Source of the DNA: an uncultured Prevotellaceae bacterium
GTDB taxonomy: Bacteria > Bacteroidota > Bacteroidia > Bacteroidales > Muribaculaceae
Assembly (NCBI GenBank): GCA_947165485.1
Contig: CAMVAP010000025.1
Span: 1 to 44,240 of the forward strand
DNA length: 44,240 nucleotides
Direction of reading: 5' to 3'
The position numbers were made by a program, and so were the translations under genes. The notes under the pieces were generated by a model, which made no database searches, was not told the DNA's origin, and worked only from the letters and a program-made list of their open reading frames with translations. Shown one piece after another: positions 1 through 7,659 of the stretch. Position 1 is the first letter of the stretch. Each line of letters begins with the position of its first letter.

Positions 1-78
1 ATCACAGGCATCGAATACAGGTCTATCTACCTCGTCATCAACCCAAAACAAAAAAACAAGAAACAACTAAAATCCTAA
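1..78 (+). CDS. C-terminal end of an unidentified gene (partial)
   Basis: Frame 1 is open from the left edge to a TAA at 76-78 and would encode 25 residues with a lysine-rich end (ITGIEYRSIYLVINPK then a KQKNKKQLKS tail). The reading looks like an ordinary protein C-terminus, a strand-like stretch followed by a basic tail, but it is too short to assign a family. The stop lies six bases before the first GAACCGTCCC repeat copy. It could also be chance open frame. Confidence 0.35.
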   Translation: MTGIEYRSIYLVINPKQKNKKQLKS

Positions 79-83
79 AAAAA

Positions 84-113
84 TTACATCAAAAGAACCG
101 TCCCTTTTTTCAT
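84..113 (+). repeat. GAACCGTCCC-core repeat, copy 1
   Basis: TTACATCAAAAGAACCGTCC begins at 84 and is followed by a T-run. The same 21-base block recurs in the same orientation at 1247 and 12825, and inverted at 468-488 (two changes) and 12712-12732. It sits between the partial left-edge gene and the small membrane-protein gene. The copies are too similar and too widely spaced to be chance. Confidence 0.85.
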
Positions 114-135
114 TTTTTCATTTTAAAAAAAGGTT

Positions 136-468
136 ATGAAATTAAAAGAAGAAAATAACATAATCGTGTTTTATTGGATCTTTCAAAGCATTTCCTTTTT
201 TACAGTTTCTGGCTTTGGAGTTTTACCTCAAGTTTTAGCTGGTGTTATACTATTATTCTCACTTTTGTATCTATTCACCAGAGCAAAAGTTGCATTAATG
301 CTTTGCGGTGTCGTCTATGCAATAGCTGCTATAGTAGTAATAATTGCGCTTTTCATTATGATGTCTTTTTTTGGATTTCAAAAATTTCATCTATTGATTA
401 TTATTATAAGTGTCTTAAACGTTACCAGTATAGTTAAACTTATTAAATCAAATTTAAAAGTAAAATAG
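136..468 (+). CDS. Small AT-rich integral membrane protein, unknown function
   Basis: This encodes 110 residues that are almost entirely hydrophobic, with three to four likely membrane segments (about residues 9-28, 33-48, 53-77 and 84-100) and a basic C-terminus (KLIKSNLKVK). I recognise no family. Base composition is strikingly AT-rich compared with the GC-rich genes from 1364 onward, suggesting a recent arrival. The gene is tightly enclosed by inverted copies of the GAACCGTCCC repeat: one ends about 25 bases before the ATG and the other begins at the last base of the stop codon. No clear ribosome binding site is visible, as usual in this group. An alternative overlapping frame (174-437) is cysteine- and serine-rich and looks like a shadow. 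Confidence 0.65.
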   Translation: MKLKEENNIIVFYWIFQSISFFTVSGFGVLPQVLAGVILLFSLLYLFTRAKVALMLCGVVYAIAAIVVIIALFIMMSFFGFQKFHLLIIIISVLNVTSIVKLIKSNLKVK

Positions 469-488
469 GTACAGTTCTTTTGATGTAA
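468..488 (-). repeat. GAACCGTCCC-core repeat, inverted copy
   Basis: GGTACAGTTCTTTTGATGTA plus a final A is the reverse complement of the block at 84-104 with two substitutions. Its first base is the last base of the stop codon of the membrane-protein gene. It pairs inward with copy 1 and outward with the copy at 1247. Confidence 0.8.
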
Positions 489-785
489 AAACATTTTTCT
501 AATCATCTTAGAATCAACGGCATCGGCTACTTCATAGTTACTACCGAGTCAATCTGTAAATCTGCTGATCAGACCTCTTTATCAGCCCGAGGCTTCGCCA
601 TGAGGCTGTTGCCAAACCACGTACGAGGGAATTATGATCGCGCTGCGAGCGTGAACCTTTAGCATAGCCAAATTTAATAAAAAACACTATTGGTGTCCGG
701 GGAAAAATCGCCAAGGGTGCATAAACACATTGAAATCAATGCTTTTATGGCGGCCTTACGCGAGGGGGCTTGCTATGTCAGGCGG

Positions 786-871
786 GCAGGTCGAATGACC
801 TGCACAAGGCCAGCGGCCTTGAATTACAACAGCCCCAGGGCGCACTGGCCGAAGGTCAGTGAGGCCTGGGG
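786..871. repeat. Left arm of three-hairpin inverted repeat
   Basis: The hairpins are GCAGGTC-gaat-GACCTGC (786-803), AAGGCC-agc-GGCCTT (806-820) and a longer one closed by CCCCAGGGC/GCCTGGGG (833-871). The arm is inverted relative to 998-1084. Stem differences between the arms preserve pairing, e.g. GCAGGTC/GACCTGC here and GCAGGCC/GGCCTGC there. Confidence 0.7.
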
Positions 872-997
872 ACTGGCACCCATATCAATATGGGCCCTGA
901 AAGGGGCCACTAAGTATAAAAGGCACGACATAGTCAAATCACTTGATGCTGAAGCTATTGGCCCTCTTCGAGGCCCGATTCGGTTCTTGCTCGCTTT

Positions 998-1084
998 CCC
1001 CAGGCCGCACGAGGTCTCCGACCTGTGCGCCCTGGGGTTGCCTCAAGTCAAGGCCGCTGGCCTTGTGCAGGCCTCTTGGCCTGC
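998..1084. repeat. Right arm of three-hairpin inverted repeat
   Basis: This is the inverted counterpart of 786-871. Its hairpins are at 998-1037 (CCCCAGGC/GCCCTGGGG with inner stem GAGGTC-tcc-GACCT), 1050-1064 (AAGGCC-gct-GGCCTT) and 1067-1084 (GCAGGCC-tctt-GGCCTGC). Confidence 0.7.
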
Positions 1085-1246
1085 TAAACTTTCCCCAGAC
1101 AATAATAAAAAAATACAATAAATAATTATTCTGTTTATTTTTTATTTAATTTGGCTTCGCCAATCTAAAGGTTCTCGGCCTTTAGGCCGATTTATAAAAC
1201 TGCGTCGAGTTTTGCTACAGCCCCAGCTGCTGCAAAAGGGCAAAAA

Positions 1247-1276
1247 TTACATCAAAAGAACCGTCCCTTTTTTACC
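1247..1276 (+). repeat. GAACCGTCCC-core repeat, copy upstream of ileS
   Basis: TTACATCAAAAGAACCGTCC starts at 1247 and is followed by CTTTTTTACCC. It is nearly identical to copy 1 and to the right arm at 12825-12855, including the closing ACCC. It lies about 50 bases upstream of the likely ileS -7 box, so it borders but does not contain the promoter. Confidence 0.85.
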
Positions 1277-1324
1277 CAAAATGGATTTTGTGGGGATTTG
1301 TGTGGGAGTTGGACAAATTTTCAC

Positions 1325-1332
1325 TACCTTTG
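1325..1332 (+). promoter_or_regulatory. Bacteroidetes-type -7 box for ileS
   Basis: TACCTTTG matches the TAnnTTTG consensus and lies about 31 bases before the ileS ATG. No good TTTG -33 box is found at the standard spacing; the nearest TTTG is at 1297-1300. Confidence 0.6.
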
Positions 1333-1363
1333 CACCCAAATTTGTAAAGTACATTATTAAAAA

Positions 1364-4300
1364 ATGAAGAAATTCAACGAGTATAACGGGTTTAACCTGT
1401 CGGATATCAACAAGGAAGTCCTGCAACAGTGGGACAAGGAAGATGTGTTTGGCCACAGCATCAGCGAGCGTGAGGGTGCGCCCGCATACGTATTCTTTGA
1501 GGGTCCTCCCAGTGCCAACGGCATGCCTGGCATCCACCACGTGATGGCCAGGTCGATCAAGGACATCTTCTGCCGCTACAAGACGATGCAGGGATTCCAG
1601 GTCAAGCGCAAGGCCGGCTGGGACACCCACGGTCTGCCCGTCGAGCTGGGCGTGGAGAAGACCCTGGGCATCACCAAGGAGGATATCGGCAAGAAGATCT
1701 CGGTGGATGAATATAACGCCACCTGCCGCAAGGAGGTGATGAAATACACCCGCGAGTGGGAAGACCTGACCCACCGCATGGGCTACTGGGTCGATATGAA
1801 AGACCCCTATATCACCTACAAGAACAGCTACATCGAGAGCCTGTGGTGGCTCTTGAAGCAGCTCTACAACAAGGGTCTGCTCTACAAGGGCTACACCATC
1901 CAGCCCTACTCGCCCGCTGCCGGCACCGGCCTGAGCTCCCACGAGCTGAACCTGCCCGGTTGCTACCGCGACGTCAAGGACCAGACGGTGACCGCCCAGT
2001 TCACCGTGTTGAGCGGTGAGGAGCACCCCGTGATCAAGCAGATCCGCGAGGCTGCCGACGAGGGCTTCAACGAAACCTATGTGCTGGCATGGACGACCAC
2101 CCCGTGGACCCTGCCCAGCAACACGGCCCTGTGCGTCGGCAACAAGATCGACTATGTGGCCGTCGAGAGCTTCAACCCCTACACGGGCAAGCCCGCCATC
2201 TACCTGCTGGCCGAGGCCCGCGTCGATGCCTACTTCAAGGCCGACGGCAAGGACCAGCCGCTGGAGTACAAGGCTGGCGAGAAGGTGATTCCCTACAAGG
2301 TCATCGCCCACTTCAAGGGTCAGGAACTGCTGGAGATGCGCTACGCCCAACTGTTCCCCTGGGTGAAGCCCGTCGATAAGGTGGACGGCAAGGTCGTGGG
2401 CAACGATAACGGCTTCCGTGTCATCCCCGGTGACTATGTGACCACCGAGGACGGTACCGGTATCGTGCACATCGCGCCCACCTTTGGCGCCGACGATGCC
2501 CGCGTGGCCAAGGCCGCCGGCATCCCCGCCCTGTACATGATCAACAAGAAGATGGAGACCCGCCCCATGGTGGACCTCACGGGTAAATACTTCGTCATCG
2601 ATGACCTCGACGAGGACTTCGTCAAGAACTATGTCAACGTGGACCTCTACAGCGAGTACGCTGGTCGCTGGGTCAAGAACGCCTACGACCCGCAGTACAC
2701 CGTGGGCGGCAAGTATGACGAGGCAGCCGCCGCCAAGGCCGAGGACCTGAACATCTACATCTGCATCCGCATGAAGCAGGAAGGCACCGCCTTCAAGATG
2801 GAGAAGCACACCCACAACTATCCCCACTGCTGGCGCACCGACAAGCCCGTGCTCTACTACCCGCTCGACAGCTGGTTCATCCGCGACACGGCCTGCCGCG
2901 ACCGCATGATCGAACTCAACCACACCATCAACTGGAAGCCCGAGCACACGGGCACAGGCCGCTTCGGCAAGTGGTTGGAGAACCTGAACGACTGGAACCT
3001 GAGCCGCAGCCGCTACTGGGGCACCCCGCTGCCCATCTGGCGCAACGACGACGGCGAGGAGAAGTGCATCGGCAGCATCGAGGAGCTATACAACGAGATC
3101 GAGAAGGCCGTGGCCGCTGGCGTGATGACCTCCAATCCCTACAAGGACAAGGGCTTCGTCCCCGGCGACTACAGCGAGGAGAATTATAACAAGATCGACA
3201 TCCACCGCCCCTACGTGGACGACATCATCCTGGTGAGCGACTCGGGCAAGGCGATGAAGCGCGAACTGGACCTGATCGACGTGTGGTTTGACAGCGGCGC
3301 GATGCCCTATGCCCAGCTGCACTACCCCTTCGAGAACAAGGAGGCTGTGGACCAGGGCGGCTTCTTCCCCGCCGACTTTATCGCCGAGGGCGTGGATCAG
3401 ACGCGTGGCTGGTTCTTCACGCTGCACGCCATCGCCACGATGGTATTTGACAGCGTGGCCTACAAGAACGTGATCTCCAACGGCCTCGTCCTTGACAAGA
3501 ACGGCATCAAGATGAGCAAGCGCCTGGGCAACGCCGTTGACCCCTTCGGCGCCATCGAGGAATATGGCAGCGACCCGCTGCGCTGGTACATGATCAGCAA
3601 CTCGTCGCCCTGGGACAACCTCAAGTTTGACGAGGCTGGCGTGACCGAGGTCACCCGCAAGTTCTTCGGCACCCTGTTCAACACCTACTCGTTCTTTGCC
3701 CTGTATGCCAACGTCGATGGCTTTGACCCCGAGGCACCCCAAGTGCCCCTGGCCGAGCGTCCCGAGATTGACCGCTGGATCATCTCGCTGCTCAACTCCC
3801 TGATCGCTACCGTGCAGGCCGACCTGGAGGACTACGAGGCCACCAAGGCCACCCGCGCCATCAGCACCTTTGTGGCCGATCACTTGAGCAACTGGTATGT
3901 GCGCCTGAACCGTAAGCGCTACTGGGGCGGAGAGATGACCCAGGACAAGCTGGCCGCCTATCAGACCCTGCACCAGTGCCTGACGACCGTGGCCCTGCTC
4001 ATGGCTCCCGTGGCACCCTTCTACAGCGACCGCCTGTACCGAGACCTCACCCACAGCGAGACCTCGGTACACCTGGCCCGTTTCCCCAAGAGTGACGAGA
4101 GCGTGATTGACAAGCGACTGGAACAGCGCATGCAGGCCGCTCAGGACATCACCTCGATGGTGCTGTCGCTGCGCCGCAAGCAGAACCTGAAGGTGCGCCA
4201 GCCGTTGCAGGCCATCATGGTGCCCGTGCTCGACGAGAGCCAGCGTGGCGACATTGAGGCCGTAGCCGACCTGATTCGCAACGAAGTCAACGTCAAGGAA

Positions 4301-4858
4301 ATCAAGCTCGTGGGCAACGATGCCGGCATCCTCGTGAAACGCGTGAAGCCCGACTTCAAGAAACTGGGTCCGAAGTATGGCAAGGTGATGAAGGCCCTGG
4401 CCGCCCGAATCACAAGCATGGAGCAGAGTGAGATCGCCCAGCTGGAGAAAGACGGCAAGTTTGCCATTGACCTTGACGGTCAACAGGCCGTTGTCGAGCT
4501 CGCCGATGTCGAGATCATCAGCGAGGACATCCCTGGCTGGCTCGTGGCCAACGAGGGTAACCTCACCGTGGCACTCGACATCACCGTGACCGACGAGCTG
4601 CGCCTGGAGGGTATCGCCCGCGAACTGGTGAACCGCATCCAGAACGTGCGCAAGGACAAGGACTTCAACATCACCGACCGCATCACCGTGACCATCGCTC
4701 CCGACGAGCGCACCGACGAGGCCGTCAAGGCCTATGGCGACTATATCGCCCACCAGGTGCTGGCCAACGCCATCACCGTGGCACCCGTCGATGACGCGAC
4801 AGCGGTCGAGCTGGACATGGATGGATGGATGCTTCCTGTTAACGTAGAGAAAATTTAA
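1364..4858 (+). CDS. ileS: Isoleucyl-tRNA synthetase
   Basis: Charges tRNA(Ile) with isoleucine in the cytoplasm and edits mischarged valine. The 1164-residue product has the class I nucleotide-binding signature in the form GIHH (residues 56-59, in GPPSANGMPGIHHV), the editing-domain motif WTTTPWTLPSNTAL near residue 243, the GVDQTRGWFF segment, and the KMSKR loop starting at K716 followed by LGNAVDPFGAIEEYGSDPLRWYM. The tRNA anticodon-binding part follows (NWYVRLNRKRYWGG) with a long C-terminal extension. Length and motifs fit the long eukaryote-like type usual in Bacteroidetes, a class known to be less sensitive to mupirocin; sensitivity here is inference. The ATG at 1364 follows a -7 box at 1325 and a hairpin terminator follows the stop. 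Confidence 0.97.
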   Translation: MKKFNEYNGFNLSDINKEVLQQWDKEDVFGHSISEREGAPAYVFFEGPPSANGMPGIHHVMARSIKDIFCRYKTMQGFQVKRKAGWDTHGLPVELGVEKTLGITKEDIGKKISVDEYNATCRKEVMKYTREWEDLTHRMGYWVDMKDPYITYKNSYIESLWWLLKQLYNKGLLYKGYTIQPYSPAAGTGLSSHELNLPGCYRDVKDQTVTAQFTVLSGEEHPVIKQIREAADEGFNETYVLAWTTTPWTLPSNTALCVGNKIDYVAVESFNPYTGKPAIYLLAEARVDAYFKADGKDQPLEYKAGEKVIPYKVIAHFKGQELLEMRYAQLFPWVKPVDKVDGKVVGNDNGFRVIPGDYVTTEDGTGIVHIAPTFGADDARVAKAAGIPALYMINKKMETRPMVDLTGKYFVIDDLDEDFVKNYVNVDLYSEYAGRWVKNAYDPQYTVGGKYDEAAAAKAEDLNIYICIRMKQEGTAFKMEKHTHNYPHCWRTDKPVLYYPLDSWFIRDTACRDRMIELNHTINWKPEHTGTGRFGKWLENLNDWNLSRSRYWGTPLPIWRNDDGEEKCIGSIEELYNEIEKAVAAGVMTSNPYKDKGFVPGDYSEENYNKIDIHRPYVDDIILVSDSGKAMKRELDLIDVWFDSGAMPYAQLHYPFENKEAVDQGGFFPADFIAEGVDQTRGWFFTLHAIATMVFDSVAYKNVISNGLVLDKNGIKMSKRLGNAVDPFGAIEEYGSDPLRWYMISNSSPWDNLKFDEAGVTEVTRKFFGTLFNTYSFFALYANVDGFDPEAPQVPLAERPEIDRWIISLLNSLIATVQADLEDYEATKATRAISTFVADHLSNWYVRLNRKRYWGGEMTQDKLAAYQTLHQCLTTVALLMAPVAPFYSDRLYRDLTHSETSVHLARFPKSDESVIDKRLEQRMQAAQDITSMVLSLRRKQNLKVRQPLQAIMVPVLDESQRGDIEAVADLIRNEVNVKEIKLVGNDAGILVKRVKPDFKKLGPKYGKVMKALAARITSMEQSEIAQLEKDGKFAIDLDGQQAVVELADVEIISEDIPGWLVANEGNLTVALDITVTDELRLEGIARELVNRIQNVRKDKDFNITDRITVTIAPDERTDEAVKAYGDYIAHQVLANAITVAPVDDATAVELDMDGWMLPVNVEKI

Positions 4859-4870
4859 CCAACTTACAAT

Positions 4871-4911
4871 AGAGGCTGTGTCATAACGACATGACACAGC
4901 CCCCTCTTTTT
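4871..4911 (+). terminator. Rho-independent terminator after ileS
   Basis: GGCTGTGTCAT (4874-4884) pairs perfectly with ATGACACAGCC (4891-4901) across a six-base loop, and TCTTTTT follows. Because it covers 4891, it argues against the upstream ATG at 4891 as start of the next gene. Confidence 0.85.
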
Positions 4912-4935
4912 AAACCTTTAATCACAACTCGCAAC

Positions 4936-5322
4936 ATGGCTACCGAGCAAGAAAAAAACCGATACAGCGACGAGGAACTGCAAGAGTTCAAGCAACTCAT
5001 CCTGGCCAAGATTGAACAAGCTCAGGAGAATTACCAGCGCCTCAAGGACACCATCATGGTGGACGAGTCCAACCCCACCTTCAAGATGATGGAGGAGGGA
5101 GCCTCAACCTTGCAGAAGGAAGTTTCCAGCCAACAGGCCGAGCGCCAGCTCGACTTCATCCGCAAGTTGCAGGCCGCACTGGTGCGCATCGAGAACAAGA
5201 CCTATGGCGTGTGCCGCATCACGGGCAAGCTCATCCCCAAGGAGAGGCTGCTCATCGTGCCCCATGCCACCCTCTCGATCGAGGGCAAGGAAATCGAGGC
5301 CAGGAACCGCAAGAAGTCCTGA
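4936..5322 (+). CDS. TraR/DksA-family protein with degenerate zinc finger
   Basis: The 128-residue product matches the TraR/DksA family, small coiled-coil proteins that enter the RNA polymerase secondary channel and tune transcription. Residues about 10-95 are predicted helical coiled coil rich in Glu, Gln and Lys; the C-terminal part reads YGVCRITGKLIPKERLLIVPHATL, the usual Bacteroidetes form of the family's zinc-finger region. Only one cysteine of the classical four-cysteine finger remains, so zinc binding is probably lost. I chose the ATG at 4936 because the earlier in-frame ATG at 4891 lies in the ileS terminator. The gene sits 28 bases before lspA, a gene order common in this phylum. 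The exact target is not inferable from sequence. Confidence 0.88.
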   Translation: MATEQEKNRYSDEELQEFKQLILAKIEQAQENYQRLKDTIMVDESNPTFKMMEEGASTLQKEVSSQQAERQLDFIRKLQAALVRIENKTYGVCRITGKLIPKERLLIVPHATLSIEGKEIEARNRKKS

Positions 5323-5350
5323 CCCGCAACGCGTTAGCATTTTCTAGAGC

Positions 5351-6022
5351 ATGAAAATATCTAGCGGCAAACTGGCAGCGCTCATCATTGCGCTGGTTAT
5401 TGTCATCGACCAAGCTGTCAAGATTTGGGTCAAGACCCACTTCTACTATGGCGAGGAACTACAGGTGACAACATGGTTCAGACTGTTGTTCATCGAGAAC
5501 AACGGCATGGCTTTCGGCATGGAGCTGGGCAGCAAGCTGCTGCTCACGCTCTTCCGCATCATCGCCTCGGGAGCGTTTATCTATTACCTGTGGCTACTGA
5601 GCAAGCGCAGCGATGTCCCCAGGGGGTATATCGTGTGCATCGCCATGATCACTGCCGGTGCCCTGGGCAATGTCATCGACTGTGTGGCCTACGGGCTGAT
5701 TTTCAACAACCCCATACCGCCCCAGGTGGCCCAGCTGTTCCCGCCCGACGGCGGCTACGGCACGCTGTTCAACGGCAGGGTCGTGGACATGTTCTATTTC
5801 CCCTTGTGTGAATGGAACTGGCCACAGTGGATGCCCGTGATCGGGGGCGACCACTTTGTGTTCTTCCAGCCCATCTTCAACGTCGCCGATGCCTCGTTGA
5901 GCGTGAGCGTCATCGTCCTTATCCTGTTCTATGCCCGCCACCTGGCCACGCTCACTAGCGGTGTCAAGCAGCAAGAAGCCGAACAGGACACCGACCCTAC
6001 CGAGCCGGACCAAACCACCTGA
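5351..6022 (+). CDS. lspA: Lipoprotein signal peptidase (signal peptidase II)
   Basis: This inner-membrane aspartic protease removes signal peptides from diacylglyceryl-modified prolipoproteins. The 223-residue product has the family's conserved blocks: DQAVKIWV near the N-terminus, ENNGMAFGM, GALGNVIDCVAYG with catalytic Asp110, and FNVADASLSV with catalytic Asp180. Four membrane segments are visible. It is longer than the proteobacterial enzyme because of an insertion between the two aspartate blocks (about residues 120-165), which is typical of Bacteroidetes, and it has a charged C-terminal tail rich in Glu, Asp and Thr. It lies between the TraR/DksA-like gene and a lipoprotein gene, probably one transcript. 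The window encodes several lipoprotein substrates. Confidence 0.95.
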   Translation: MKISSGKLAALIIALVIVIDQAVKIWVKTHFYYGEELQVTTWFRLLFIENNGMAFGMELGSKLLLTLFRIIASGAFIYYLWLLSKRSDVPRGYIVCIAMITAGALGNVIDCVAYGLIFNNPIPPQVAQLFPPDGGYGTLFNGRVVDMFYFPLCEWNWPQWMPVIGGDHFVFFQPIFNVADASLSVSVIVLILFYARHLATLTSGVKQQEAEQDTDPTEPDQTT

Positions 6023-6051
6023 ACCCACTACCGCCATCTCTTGTGAACCCC

Positions 6052-6930
6052 ATGCGAGCCACCACATTATATCTGTCACTGCTACTGCTGGCCTTGTCAT
6101 TACTCTCATGCGGCAAGACCCCTAGCGGTGTGCTCAGCCAGAACGAGATGGCCGACCTCATCGCCGACCTGCAACTGGCCGATGCCTATATCGACACACA
6201 CATCAGCGAGTTTGAGACCGACTCTAGCAAGATGGTCATCAAGCAATCAATCTTCAACAAGCACGGCATCACCCAGCAGGATTATGATTCATCGCTGGTG
6301 TGGTATGCCCACAACATGGAGGATTACATCAAGGCCTATGACAAAGCCGTCCACAAGTTGCAGAAACGCTTCGACAAGATGAGCAAGGACATGGGATCCG
6401 AGCCACAAGACATGGAAGCCCTAGGAAACCATCCGACTGGCGCGCCCAGCCGCAATGCCCATCCCGCCGCCCCGCGTGGCCTCAACAAGCACCAGTTGGC
6501 CCGTGACACGCGTGCCGACAGCACCGACATCTGGCAAGGCAAGCGCAGCTATATGCTCGCCCAGGGTGCCAAGCGCGGGTTCATCACCTTTGACATTGCC
6601 CCCGACGCCAACAAGCGCCCTGGCGACCGCTATCAGCTGGCCTACAAGCTCAACCGCGGCGGCAACGAGTTCAAGGTGAGCCTCAACGTGGACTACATCG
6701 ATGGTAGCACCCACCAGATCACCCGCGGCACCAATAGCGACGGCTGGGTAATGATCGACATCCAGAGCGACACCGCCCGCCAGGTGAGGCGCATCTACGG
6801 CTACGTGAGCTATAACATGAAACGCGGTCACACGGCCTATGTCGATAGCCTCTCGCTCATGCGCACCCACCTGAGTAACAGCAACTACGGCTTCATCCAC
6901 GCCCAGCGCCTATTTCAACGCAAGAAATAA
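6052..6930 (+). CDS. DUF4296-type lipoprotein
   Basis: The product has a lipoprotein signal peptide ending in the lipobox LLSC, so it should be anchored to a membrane after processing by the neighbouring LspA. The N-terminal region after the lipobox (LSQNEMADLIADLQLADAY...) matches the DUF4296 family, which is helical and of unknown function. The C-terminal half (about residues 150-290) is beta-rich and resembles a jelly-roll binding domain, though I cannot name one. I prefer the ATG at 6052; a GTG at 6043 would add three residues. It follows lspA by 29 bases, the order usually seen in Bacteroidetes. No terminator is visible; instead the stop is followed by two heptamer repeat arrays. Confidence 0.85.
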   Translation: MRATTLYLSLLLLALSLLSCGKTPSGVLSQNEMADLIADLQLADAYIDTHISEFETDSSKMVIKQSIFNKHGITQQDYDSSLVWYAHNMEDYIKAYDKAVHKLQKRFDKMSKDMGSEPQDMEALGNHPTGAPSRNAHPAAPRGLNKHQLARDTRADSTDIWQGKRSYMLAQGAKRGFITFDIAPDANKRPGDRYQLAYKLNRGGNEFKVSLNVDYIDGSTHQITRGTNSDGWVMIDIQSDTARQVRRIYGYVSYNMKRGHTAYVDSLSLMRTHLSNSNYGFIHAQRLFQRKK

Positions 6931-6940
6931 CTGATAATTA

Positions 6941-6996
6941 AGGTTTTAGGTTTTAGGCTTTAGGCTTTAGGTTTTAGGCTTTAGGCTTTAGGCGTT
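6941..6996 (+). repeat. Heptanucleotide tandem array AGGYTTT, 8 units
   Basis: Eight consecutive 7-base units run AGGTTTT, AGGTTTT, AGGCTTT, AGGCTTT, AGGTTTT, AGGCTTT, AGGCTTT, AGGCGTT. They begin 11 bases after the DUF4296 gene stop and are separated from a second 7-base array by about 12 bases. Confidence 0.95.
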
Positions 6997-7008
6997 TGCG
7001 GATGCCAG

Positions 7009-7083
7009 CTAACAACTAACGACTAACAACTAACAACCAACAACTAACAACTAGCAACTAACAACTAACAACTAACAACTAAA
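7009..7083 (+). repeat. Heptanucleotide tandem array CTAACAA, 10 units
   Basis: Ten units of CTAACAA with single-base variants (CTAACGA, CCAACAA, CTAGCAA) end in a partial CTAAA directly before the ATG at 7084. The array occupies the whole space where the ribosome binding region of the next gene would be, so its length could affect expression. Confidence 0.95.
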
Positions 7084-7659
7084 ATGTACCTGCAACTTTT
7101 CCTCACGTTCTGCAAGATAGGCGCATTCACCTTTGGCGGCGGCTGGGCAATGATCAGCATCATCCAGCGCGAAATCGTGGAAAAGCACCACTGGATAGAA
7201 CTCGACGAGTTCCTGGACCTGCTGGCCGTGGCTCAATCCATGCCCGGCATCCTGGCAGTGAACATCAGCGTTGTCGTCGGTGACAGGTTGCGGGGCTTGA
7301 AAGGCAGCATCTGTGCTGCCATCGGCACCATCCTGCCCTCTTTTCTCATCATCCTGGCCATTGCCATCTTCCTCACGCCCGACACCATCAAGAACAATGC
7401 CATCATCAGCCGCATCTTCAAGGGCATCAGGCCCGCCGTGGTCGCCCTCATCGTCGCCCCGGTGATCACCACAGCACGCTCGGCAGGCATCAACTGGAAG
7501 ACCGTCATCATCCCCATTGCTGTGGCATTGCTCATCTACAGCAAGCTTCCTTATATCTCCCACCCCATCATCTACATCGTGCTGGGTGCCGTGGGAGGAT
7601 ACATTTATTATATGCGCTCACTCTTGCGCAACCAGGGAAAGGAGGCCACCGATGCTTGA
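7084..7659 (+). CDS. Chromate-transporter family membrane protein, first half-gene
   Basis: This is a 191-residue integral membrane protein of the CHR (ChrA) family, short-chain type, in which two half-size proteins encoded side by side form the transporter. The hallmark FTFGGGWAMI lies near residue 17, followed by QREIVEKHHWIELDEFLDLLAVAQSMPGILAVN, the family's conserved first block. About five to six membrane segments follow. The annotated role is chromate/sulfate-type anion export, but most members in gut anaerobes have no tested substrate. The ATG directly follows a 7-base tandem array and no ribosome binding site is visible. Its end overlaps the partner gene by 8 bases. Confidence 0.9.
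   Translation: MYLQLFLTFCKIGAFTFGGGWAMISIIQREIVEKHHWIELDEFLDLLAVAQSMPGILAVNISVVVGDRLRGLKGSICAAIGTILPSFLIILAIAIFLTPDTIKNNAIISRIFKGIRPAVVALIVAPVITTARSAGINWKTVIIPIAVALLIYSKLPYISHPIIYIVLGAVGGYIYYMRSLLRNQGKEATDA

Larger units (their letters stand above)
604..1222. mobile_element. Nested non-coding inverted-repeat element (MITE-like)
   Basis: No credible gene lies in 469-1363. Outer ends match in inverted orientation: GGCTGTTGCCAAAC (604-617) against GTTTTGCTACAGCC (1209-1222), then GAACCTTTAG...CCAAATTTA (653-676) against TAATTTGGCT...CTAAAGGTTC (1147-1174). Inside is a second terminal pair, ACTATTGGTGTCCGGGGAAA (686-705) against TTTCCCCAGAC (1090-1100), which looks like insertion-sequence ends. 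Innermost are two inverted arms (786-871 and 998-1084), each with three hairpins. The three layers suggest elements inserted in one another. An open frame at 690-1121 runs through it but has no protein-like features. Confidence 0.65.

Noticed and set aside
601..680. tRNA-like or rRNA-like segment
   Set aside because: No cloverleaf or conserved T-loop can be built; the stretch is explained as a repeat end.
690..1121. 143-residue open frame through the nested repeat element
   Set aside because: It is explained by stop-poor GC-rich hairpins, has no family features, and the sequence shows RNA/DNA pairing constraints instead.
6941..7083. CRISPR-like array
   Set aside because: Units are seven bases with no spacers, so it is a simple tandem repeat.
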